A stretch of DNA of 64,000 nucleotides, from the NCBI GenBank assembly GCA_947172415.1, contig OX359190.1, forward strand, positions 1,302,001-1,366,000, in the 5' to 3' direction. Origin of the DNA: Chondrosia reniformis. Its lineage: Eukaryota > Porifera > Demospongiae > Chondrillida > Chondrillidae. This document shows, in pieces, positions 55,288 to 64,000 of this stretch (the first letter of the stretch is position 1; each line of letters starts with the position of its first letter). Under the pieces are notes generated by a model that was not told where the DNA came from, did not search any database, and was given only the letters and a program-made list of their open reading frames with translations. The position numbers and the translations under genes were made by a program.

Positions 55288-58105
55288 AGATTAATATCCT
55301 TTGGGCCGCCCATCAAGCTCATCATAGCAGTGAAGAGTACAACCTGAGTACTGCCCTCAGACAATCTTCATTACAAGGAGCCACTTCATGGGTAAGTGGA
55401 AGAGATTTCCAATGCCAGTAGAGCAAGACACACTTAAATTCTTCTTTTTTATTTCAATAAGATGTTCTACATTCCCTTAGCGGTTGCCATTCCTCCGTCA
55501 GTGTACCTGGTCCACAGACAGTTCAACCTCCTCTACCAGTTCTGGATCCACACGGAACTGGTGGGCAAGCTAGGACCATTGGAGTGGATCCTCAACACTC
55601 CCTCGCACCATCGGGTGCACCACGGACGCAATGCCTACTGCCTTGACAAGAACTATGGAGGCACTCTGATCATATTTGATCGCATTTTTGGTCAGTCGCC
55701 ATTTTATTTGTTACCCAAACTTTACTGGCTCGGATAGTATAGTAACTAGTGTACTGCTCAAAAGACTAAAGATGAACCATCTCAAAGATAGTACCTATAG
55801 TGGAGTCCCAACCGTTGTTCATTAAGATGATTCACATATCTGGCCATGGTTTGGTCCCATTGAGGCCGGATAACCGAGGTTCTACTGTTGTTGCAAATTG
55901 CTTCTCTATACGCTCAAAAGACTAAAGATGAACCATCTCAAAGATAGTACCTATAATAGACTTAGTGGAGTCGCAATAGAATTGTGATACCTGATGCCGA
56001 TTCTTTTAGAATGTTTCTTCTCTCTAAATTTTCCCTTCTCAGGCACCTTTGCTCCCGAGGACGAGCCAGTGGCTTATGGTCTAGTACATCCAGTGGAGTC
56101 CTTCAACACACTCTACGTTCAGTACTTTCACTACGTACACATCTTAAAGACTACTTGGAACATTGAGGGATTGAAAAATAAGTTTAAAGTGTTCTTTTAC
56201 GGTCCAGGATGGTTTGAGGGAGGCGGAAGACTGGGAGACTCTGGTCTTGTGCCACAGGTCAGTGTCTCCACAAGTCACATCTCTCATATCTAGTCTGGTA
56301 AACTTGTATGGTCTACCAACTGTATATGTATTTTGTAACAAGCGAATAATGTCATATTTTTCAAAGGAGATATATTTGAAGTGACCACTATATATACACT
56401 CTACACCACATAATATGTGTCAAAGTACTTAAGTGACCATCCTAGAGAGATTACACTGAATTTCATAAGGCTCATTTAAACATCTGTGAAAGATTACTTG
56501 GACAATCTCTGTCAGCTGGTCTAATGTATAGAATCACCACTAATTAGCAAAAGTGGAAACTAATTACTTTGGACAAAGATAATGAAGTATGTAGCCCCCC
56601 ATACAAGTACTAGTCTTGCCTAGCCAGACCACCTCCATATTTCTATAATCGACTGTCAGACAGTGCCTTGTAGGTGTGACTTGCTCACCTGGTTTTGTGA
56701 GGCCAAATTTCTAGTAAAGGAATAATCCAATGAATAATAGTAGTAGACCTTTAATTGTATTCATTGGTATCATAATGTTATTCATTTGATCAACAGTTAC
56801 CTTATATGGATGTCCTAAGGAATGTGGGACCTCACACATAATCCAGTGTAGGATAACTGCCTGTGACCCTTATTAGCCCTCCTTTGTTACTACCTTGGTA
56901 TCCATGGTGATTGTGATTGTGCAATGAGAGGCTAGGCCTTGTATAGTTAATGGACCAGTTCTGAAAAGTGAAGTTGACTACCTACTCTTTCACTGTCACT
57001 TTCACTTTCTCTTTCACTTACACTTTCACTTTCTCTTTCACTTACACTTTCACTTTCTCTTTCACCTTCACCTTCACCTTCACTGGGATACCCAATTAGC
57101 CAAAGGCTACTTTTCATGGGGCCCAGTTAATTTAATAAACAGAATTTAAGTAAATATCAACACATACACACATATACACACCCTACTCTAACTGGTATGA
57201 GGGGAGAACATGAATGGAGCATTGCTGTGGCAATTGTAACTCATTGGTGGAGCACTGGTACATGTCCTGGTTCAGTTCCCAGCAATTGCTCCTTACCTGT
57301 AATTCCCCCAATTATGTTTATATGTAATTACTTGTGGTTTGCTTATCATGTGCTTTGATTACTCTCATGCATGTAGATCAAGTTTCCAGTCAAGAAGTAT
57401 GATCCTGCTGTTCCAATGTGGATCAATGTGTACTGTCTGGTCCACTTTATGATAGTCCTCTTCTCCTTCCAGTATTTGGGAGGTGTCAGGGACAGACTGG
57501 ACTACTTTGTGTCTCTTGGTCTGGTTGTGTTTCTCATGTACGCACTCACCTGTTTTGGAATGATATTTGATCATCAGTAAGTTAATTGTCCAATCAGGTG
57601 GGAGCATGCTATACTCTACATGCCAGCCCAACCTTTCCACCATTTTCTCAAGGTTTGATAGCCTGTATGAATCATTGTTTGTTTACTATCATTAGTCCCT
57701 TGTGGTTAGTGGGGAGGAAGTGTTTAATGGATACATACAATATTCTACACATGACAGCCCAACATTTCCACCATTTTCTCAAAGACTATTCCATCAAAAG
57801 ATTGTCTGAATTGGTTTATTTCATATTTCATATAAACTCAAGATGTGTGTGGAGGGGAGATTGGAAAGATGCTGATGTTGTAGACATCCATTTTATTTAT
57901 CTCTAGTAAACTGTCGCCGCTTCTGGAGTTGTTCAGACTAGTTGTCACAGTAGCAGGTGATTCACTGTGTGCATGGTATGGTGTGATGGTGGGCCTGCCG
58001 GCTGCCCTCCACTGGGGACTGAGGAGTGGGTACATCATCTCCCTCCTAATCTGGATACGTGTCACAATGAAGAATACTACCAGAGCAAAGATCAAGACAA
58101 TGTAG
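55288..58105 (+). CDS. AGMO: AGMO 3' part, unit 4 (open throughout)
   Basis: Exons 55288-55391, 55462-55690, 56043-56257, 57377-57576 and 57907-58105, giving about 314 residues. HQAHHS and HHRVHHGRN are present and the N-terminal third is absent. Introns carry unit-specific insertions: a pogo-like piece (55803-55893) and a retroposon-like piece (56989-57181). The reading frame ends KTM at TAG 58103-58105, as in units 2 and 3. Confidence 0.82.
55803..55893. mobile_element. Fragment of a pogo/Tigger-like transposon
   Basis: GGCCGGATAACCGAGGTTCTACTG is a typical right end of this group. Only one end is seen. The insertion goes with a local duplication of about 45 bp (CTCAAAAGACTAAAGATGAA at about 55758 and again at about 55912). 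Confidence 0.5.
56989..57181 (-). mobile_element. 193-bp retroposon-like insertion with 8-bp target duplication
   Basis: CCTACTCT flanks the insert (56981-56988 and 57182-57189), and units 1-3 show the empty site. On the minus strand a short body (AGTAGCCTTTGGCTAATTGG) is followed by a (GTGAAA/GTGAAG) simple-repeat tail of about 90 bp. This looks like the 3' end of a LINE or a SINE with a microsatellite tail. Confidence 0.6.
57220..57293 (+). repeat. tRNA-derived SINE in AGMO intron, unit 4
   Basis: Same element and site as 13108-13178; here it stands just after the unit 4-specific retroposon-like insert. Confidence 0.65.
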
Positions 58106-58269
58106 TAACTGAAAACATTTTATTAAGCTAGCTAGGTGACTAAACAGTTCCTTATATACCGTATTGTATAGTTGCAGGTGAATGCATTCTTAATAATTAT
58201 TTGTAATAGAAGGTTCATAGACATAAGAATAAGGTCGCCTTAGGACCTTTTCCATTTCCACTGCTGAAA

Positions 58270-58515
58270 CTGCTCTGGAGGTGATATGCCCAGGGGGTGG
58301 GGGAGGGGGAGGAGGTGATATGCCCAGGGGGTGGGGGAGGGGGAGGAGGTGATATGCCCAGGGGGTGGGGGAGGGGGAGGAGGTGATATGCCCAGGGGGT
58401 GGGGGAGGGGGAGGAGGTGATATGCCCAGGGGGTGGGGGAGGGGGAGGAGGTGATATGCCCAGGGGGAGGAGGTGATATGCCCAGGGGGAGGGGGAGGGG
58501 GAGGAGGTGATATGA
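58270..58515 (+). repeat. G-rich 34-bp minisatellite (~7 copies)
   Basis: AGGAGGTGATATGCCCAGGG followed by GGTGGGGGAGGGGG, repeated; the last copies are shorter. Each copy has three to four G-runs on the + strand. It lies 165 bp after the AGMO stop and occurs only in unit 4. Confidence 0.93.
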
Positions 58516-58820
58516 AATAGAGACGACCATATCCTCAGTTACATATAATAATTTATTATACTATGTACAATGTAATATTTAACTTTTAAATTGATTGAAA
58601 TGCAGAGTGTACTGTACAGCTGTAGTCAAGGAATGCGGTCGCTGTTTTTTACCCTGTATATATGTTGTATATATTATACAGTATCTAGTGCCATATGTAC
58701 CTATATATGTTGTATCAATTGTACTCTTTCTCATGTTTACAATATTATGTGTTTAATTGTAACATTTTCAATCCAGTTACATAACTCATTAAAACCTATT
58801 ATATGTACAATGTAATACAA

Positions 58821-59457
58821 CCGAATAAGTGATCATGCTAAGACTAAAGATATCTGGTTAAACTACTTTAAGAATTTGCTTAATCCTCAACTTTCTCATA
58901 GCAATTCTCTAGATATAAGTAATTTAGAATACAATCTTATAACCACCCAATCAGAACCATATCTTAATATGGAAATTAGTATAGAAGAGGTCTCAGAGGT
59001 TATCTATTCATTAGATGACAATAAGTCATCTGGTCCAGATGGATTAGTCACAAGCACCATAAAAAATCCTATAGCTATTGAATATCTACATAAATTATAT
59101 AATTTCTCCTTTAAAAATAGTGAGATCCCATCTGACTGGTATCTTAGTTCACTCGTTCCCATCTATAAAGGTAATGGAAGCAAACACGATCCAAACAATT
59201 ATAGAGGAATTGCAATTCAACCTTGTATTGTAAAAGGATTCTGCAAAATTCTAAATAATCGCCTTACAACATACCTTGATTATAATAATATACTATGTGA
59301 AGAACAATGTGGATTTAGGAAAAAGAGAAGTTGTCAAGACCAGATTTTTACTCTATTCAATATCCTTGAAAATCGTAAATTATGCAAAAAAGATACTTAT
59401 ACCTGTTTTGTTGGTTTTAAAAAAGCCTTTGATTCCATCCCCAGAGATAAACTATGG
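58821..59457 (+). mobile_element. Internal fragment of a LINE reverse transcriptase
   Basis: Open frame with non-LTR reverse-transcriptase motifs: DDNKSSGPDGL, SSLVPIYKGNGSKHDPNNYR, EEQCGFRKKRSCQDQI and KKAFDSIPRDKLW. It stops before the catalytic YADD box. Both ends are cut; the flanks share only CAA, so this is a captured internal piece, not a normal 5'-truncated LINE. Host flank resumes at CAATGTCATGTAT. Confidence 0.85.
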
Positions 59458-60019
59458 CAATGTCATGTATGTAAATTGATGTAAATTGATTGAAATACAG
59501 AACATGTAACCCAGTTACATATTATATAATTTATTATACTATGTATGTACAATGTAATATTTAAATTATCTAAGCTCTTGCTTTTCTCCTTTTTCTCCAT
59601 TTTCTCTGGTCCCCCAGGTCCACCTGGAGCAATTATGAAGGATTATAATATAACTAGGTTTGGATGTATGAAGATGAGGAAAGCCTGATCATCTGACCTT
59701 GCTGGTGCAGAAGTAGGTGTAATCCTTTGCAATTGGCACCAACCACACCTGAACCCTGCAGGGAAGAGAACAAATGAATAACATTATGATACTAATGAAT
59801 ACAGTTTAATGGCTCTCATAATGTTATTCATTGGAATATACTTGTTGGAGAGACTATTTGTACTTGTGTGGACTACAACACAGAGGATACTATCTTTGTA
59901 TAAAGGTCCTTTAGTATACCATGGAAGGTCCAACTAATATATTACAATTAATAACTCACTTCACATACATCTAATAACTCACTAAAGCAACACTAATTCA
60001 AAGGCACATGTGACTAGCT
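59458..60019. other. AGMO 3' flank, unit 4 to unit 5 junction
   Basis: Non-coding flank with the palindromic repeat at 59773-59835, homologous to 28500-29030. No exon seen. Confidence 0.6.
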
Positions 60020-60185
60020 AATACCGGAAGTGCATACGAACCGCCATTTTTAAGTGCTACATCAATGATTACAGCCACTGCATATATTTAGAGAGTACTA
60101 CCGTTGCAGTCAGTCACAGTTGACCGAGTAGGGACACGTTTCAGTTTAGTTTTATCTTTGTTATTCTAAATGTCCAAAGATAAAG
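60020..60185 (+). promoter_or_regulatory. Unit 5 promoter / first-exon block
   Basis: ATACCGGAAGTGCATACGAACCGCCATTTTTAAG, then ATGTCCAAAGATAAA directly before the GTGAGT donor near 60185. Same layout as the other units. Confidence 0.55.
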
Positions 60186-60396
60186 TGAGTTTATTTATTC
60201 ATTCAGTTTCTCGTAGAAGTGGGCGTTACTATATAGACTCACACGTACAGTCGCTAACCTTTCACCGGTCAAAATGAGTTCAGTTTAATTTAGCGAACTA
60301 CATGTTCTGCCAGTATATATGGAACTCGTTACAACAATTCAACGCAGGTCTTGTAGCTAATAGAAACTTTCAACATTTCAGTTTTAGACTAGTGAA

Positions 60397-60564
60397 ATGC
60401 GTCCAACTCGCCAGATTGAAATAGTGGTATTACCCGAGAGTTTTAAAACAGTCACACCTTTAGCTTTCAGAGACCCTTGCCCAAAGTCTCTTTGTTTAGA
60501 ATACTGCGACACTGTTGGGTTATGCAAAACTTCGCCCAAACTAGCTAGCAAAATACAACCTTGA
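60397..60564 (+). other. Conserved 55-codon upstream open frame, unit 5
   Basis: MRPTRQIEIVVLPESFKTV... ending LASKIQP, then TGA; same length as 2038-2205 and 47910-48077. Confidence 0.35.
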
Positions 60565-60933
60565 TTCGTAGGCTTCTAAGGAAATCGAAGTACGCCGCTC
60601 GTCCATATAGTGGCAGAATGTTTAACTGGTGCACATTGAGGAGGTTCAGATTTAATAGACTATTAGACAGTAAACGCTGAAATGACTCTTTACATTCTGT
60701 TAAGTTGGACTTTGTACAAACAGACTGCATGATTTACAGACGGTAACTCAAAGGTTTCTTGTAATAAACTGCATGCTACTGAAAACTTACATATCCGTGT
60801 GTGCTAATTTATAGAGAGTTTCCAAGCAGACACGCTTCAATCAGTGAATGTTTCTTATCTCAATTAGATCTTTCTCAGTGACTTCCTCACAGCTGGAGGA
60901 GGTCATTTTCTGAAATCCACCAATATCCCCAAA

Positions 60934-63900
60934 ATGTTAAGTGGAACATCCTATGCTAAAGCACTTGCACATCTTCAAAGTGTATTTGTCTATGGAGGAT
61001 TATATGGAGGATATGCATCTAAACAGGTTCAGGTTTACGATGTTAAAAACACTAAATGGTCAACACTACCTCCATCTCCTCATTATTACAGTGGAGCAGC
61101 CATCATAGGAAACCAGTTCACTTTAATAGGAGGCGAAGACACTCATGACACTCGTGACACTCCTACAAACAAGCTACAGATGTGGACAGGTGAAGAATGG
61201 GAAGTACTATGTCCTTCAATGCACACCGCTCGATCCAAACCAGGTGTTCTTGCATTTGGAGACTTAGTAATCGTGTCAGGAGGAGATGGAGCAGATTCCA
61301 AAAAAGTAGACACAATTGAATTCCTGGATATTAACAAAAGAATATGGATCCAGTCGAATCTGAAACTTCCGCGACCATTATCAGAACACCAAATGGCATT
61401 GTGTGGTGAATACATTTACATCTACCACTACTACAATGGATATTTTTGTAGAATGAATAAGAAGAATTTTATGGCTTCACTTACAACTAATGATGTACAT
61501 CACTGGGAACAGCTCGAGAATGCACCAGAGTACAGTTCACTTTTACAATACAGCACCCTACCAGTCATAGTAGGCCCAAAAGGAATCTTCATTTTCGAGA
61601 AGAAGTGGACACAAATTAGCGAAGAAACGTCTTATGACTTCACTTGTACGGCTTCTCTCAACGAAACAACGTTTCTCACTTTTGGAGGAAGAGAATTATT
61701 AGGAGACTATCAGACAAGAGCTGCACAGTACCATATTGCAGTTAAGGTTAGTAAACTTATTTAAATATTACAAGTCTTGTTAACATTCGTTGCGCGCTTC
61801 GCGTGAACTTTCTCCTTCAAATAGAAACATTAGAAGGTTTTATTTCCTTCGTTAGAGTCACCTAACTTGTGCGCTCAGTGTACACGAAGTGCGTGTCAAT
61901 GTTAACAAGACTTGTATTGCTTTAATAATATTCTTGTACGAGTGTGTTCTACGAACGCTCTCACGAGTTTAAGTGTTAACTTGTTTCCACTAACGAAGAC
62001 TGTTAAGTCTTCTTGTTCTTTGCATTTGAAGTGAGAAAGTAGAGGAAAGTGTTTCAAGTATTATCCGCTGTAGTTAAACTGTTTATTATCGCGTGCTACG
62101 TAGGTATGTTAATTTCTCGTCCTGTGAATGTTCATGTGATTAGTTATAAGATGTTGGTAGTACAGAAATGTTGGTTGTAGACACGTTTAATAAACTATTT
62201 TCTAACACAACGAGAGTTAACTGCTAGACACGGAAGCGTCCCAAGGCGAAGTCGGCCATTTTGTTTTAGTATTCAATAAGTCTTAGCCTAATTTTTGGGG
62301 CGCTGTTGTTTTTGTCTGTTTTTAAAAAAGAAGCGAGTTGCCACGTTTTTAAATTATACAGTCTGTCTTGTTCAAAGTAAGTGAAAGGTAAACAGAAGTC
62401 AAATGAATGTGTCAGTGAATGTTTAGAAGAGATGTCGGGTATTAACTGTATTAAACTTGGCTGAATTGACTGTTCTCTAAAGATGCTTCTTGCTAGTTTT
62501 CCTAAAGCTAAGCATCACCAATAATATTGACCTACTGACTGAAATGTCAAAAGAATGTTTGTTTATAAACACAGACTGTCCCTTTGTGGGTAAACTATTG
62601 AAAAGTAATTAATGTGAAGTAAGGCAATGACAATAATAAATGTGTAGCAATCACATGTAGCAATGGATCATCTAATTAATCAACACCCTATTCTACTCTT
62701 ATTGATAAGAGTGTGATGGAAGATAAAGATCTGTATTTATGAACCTGTAAATGTTTTAATAAATAGTACAGCTACAGCCAAGTTGTGTTACATAACAAAG
62801 CTGTCTTGAAAGAGCCTTCAGAAGTTGTATCTAAATAGAATGTAATTCACACTTTGGATGGCTATCCCCTCCTTAGCTGATAAGGAAAACCACAAGCTTT
62901 ACCCTGTAAGAGTACTTATTGGCCATCTTTAAGTGGCAAAGGGGATACTTTGGTTTAATTATTGGCCTTCAATTCCTCCAGTTGTATCTCATTGTATTCC
63001 TCAGGAGACATGAGCTGATAAGGGTAACTCTAAGTATAATAATGTCATTCGGATTAAAGTCTTTCTATTACTGTGGCTTACCTCCGAACGATAGTAAAAC
63101 TGGCGTCTTTGAATACAGCGAATAACAGGTCGAACTGATAAAGAAAACATCATTTAGGACACTCCATAGAGGATGTTAAAGTAGTTTCTAGTTGATTACA
63201 TGTGAACTGTAGCAGGTGTTTGAGGAATAATAAACTGATAACCCTCGAATTAGGATAATGAAAAATTCTCCTTATTCATAGAATGACTTATTGGTGAGAA
63301 TAGTCAATACTTCAAATATGTGAAGTGTGTATTACATTATAAACACATGCATATTATGTTTAATTACACTCAATCTCAATTGTCCATGATAGCTACGTAT
63401 CTCTTCTTGGTATACTATGCAGGAGCCAAAGTGGTATGGTCAAGCCATAGAAAGACATGGCTCAGTTGAAGTGAGCATTAGTCGTGCAATCTTCACAGGA
63501 GGCTCGCGTGTTGGTAAAACCTCACTGAAGCACTACCTGCTCCACAACACAGCAAGAGAAGACAAAACTAGCACTGGAGTGCTGGAAGCTCCTGAAGTGG
63601 CCACCATAGCTGGGGAGCAAGATATTAGGACAGGATTTGAGGAGGAAGGCCAGGGGAAGGAAGAGGAGTATGATTTCATTAAAGGTTTAGCAGTTGGTTC
63701 TTCCTGGAAAGTTTTAACAGATGAAAAGCTAGGGCAGCTTATTTCAAAGATTAAAATTGAGGAAGGGGAGGTTTTTCCAGGCAGCACTCTAGAAACCCCA
63801 CCTGCCTCTCCTCCACAGGCTACATCTAATGATACCACTTTAGCTGGCGATATTGCCAAGACAACCGAGATAGCCAGTGAGACGACCAAGCCACCAACCG

Positions 63901-64000
63901 ACACCTCCATAACCCCTCCTCCTCCTAGCCATGATACCACTGAGGCTTTAGCAGTACAAGACCCACTGGAGCCGCTACAGAAAGCCAGGGACAGTTTCCT
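60934..64000 (+). CDS. Kelch-ROC(-COR-CARD) gene, unit 5, cut by window end
   Basis: Kelch exon 60934-61746 (271 residues) ends in the phase-0 donor AAG|GTTAGT. The ROC exon starts at 63423 after ACTATGCAG and is open to the window end. GGSRVGKTS is present and the unit 2 stop is absent (CAG at that codon). The kelch exon is almost identical to that of unit 3 (only a handful of amino-acid changes, such as CPSMHTARS and TTFLTFGG), while the ROC exon resembles unit 2 (QEPKWYGQAIERHGSVEVSI). COR and CARD exons would lie beyond the window. Confidence 0.75.
61772..61913. mobile_element. 142-bp MITE in kelch intron, unit 5
   Basis: Orthologue of 3400-3541, with ends AAGTCTTGTTAACATT and AATGTTAACAAGACTT. 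Confidence 0.75.
62864..63045. other. ~180-bp insertion specific to unit 5 intron
   Basis: Compared with unit 1 (near 4486) and unit 4, extra text stands between GGATGGCTA and GGATTAAA. AGCTGATAAGG occurs near both ends as a direct repeat. No coding sense and family unknown. Confidence 0.45.

Noticed and set aside
58240-58530. 96-codon proline-rich minus-strand frame
   Set aside because: Translation of the G-rich minisatellite.
1-64000. Bacterial features such as operons, CRISPR arrays or insertion sequences
   Set aside because: Genes have introns with GT-AG borders and animal domain sets. The direct repeats are minisatellites without unique spacers.

Overview
The window looks like nuclear DNA of an early-branching marine metazoan, most likely a demosponge of the Amphimedon type. 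The grounds are AT-rich sequence full of TACGTA/GTAC strings, GT-AG introns of about 80 bp to 3 kb, animal-only domain combinations (ROC-COR GTPase, ZU5, CARD, death domain, alkylglycerol monooxygenase), and many small DNA transposons, tRNA-derived SINEs and a Penelope-like retroelement. The species call is an inference from style, not from a marker gene.

Almost the whole window is a tandem segmental duplication of about five units (kelch exons near 2.6, 15.2, 33.9, 48.5 and 60.9 kb). A full unit reads, all on the + strand: a conserved promoter block; a kelch propeller exon; a large ROC-COR GTPase exon; a CARD exon; the first three coding exons of a CEP70-like centrosomal gene, which then stops; a 17-bp minisatellite; the last five exons of an alkylglycerol monooxygenase (AGMO), lacking its first part; and an AGMO 3' flank leading into the next promoter. 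The kelch exon ends in a phase-0 donor and the ROC exon begins with a phase-0 acceptor, so I read them as one gene coding a Kelch-ROC-COR-CARD protein of about 1,170 residues.

Unit 1 (about 1.65-14.7 kb) has an apparently intact Kelch-ROC-COR-CARD gene followed by relic CARD and death-domain exons. Unit 2 (about 14.75-29.0 kb) is decayed: its kelch exon is truncated and split by a 1.1-kb foldback transposon, its ROC exon has a stop, and its AGMO has a frameshift. Between units 2 and 3 (29.0-33.0 kb) lies a different gene, CARD plus coiled coil, behind the same promoter block. Unit 3 (33.3-47.4 kb) keeps the kelch exon but joins it, phase for phase, to ZU5, UPA-like, CARD and death-domain exons; a Penelope-like element with a hammerhead-like ribozyme sits in its first intron. 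Unit 4 (47.5-60.0 kb) is again an intact Kelch-ROC-COR-CARD gene and lacks the relic CARD/death-domain module. Unit 5 (60.0 kb to the end) has a kelch exon almost identical to that of unit 3, but followed by ROC, which runs off the window. The first 0.2 kb belongs to an unrelated gene on the minus strand.

The most interesting proposal is a modular, locally duplicating receptor family: one kelch exon with variable, indel-bearing inter-strand loops, wired to two alternative death-fold signalling backs (ROC-COR-CARD or ZU5-UPA-CARD-DD), next to a CARD-coiled-coil gene that could be a partner. This has the look of an innate-immune or self-recognition locus. Sequence and splice phase support the architecture; the immune role is inference. 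Because the copies are so similar, collapse or haplotype stacking in the assembly must be excluded before evolutionary claims are made.
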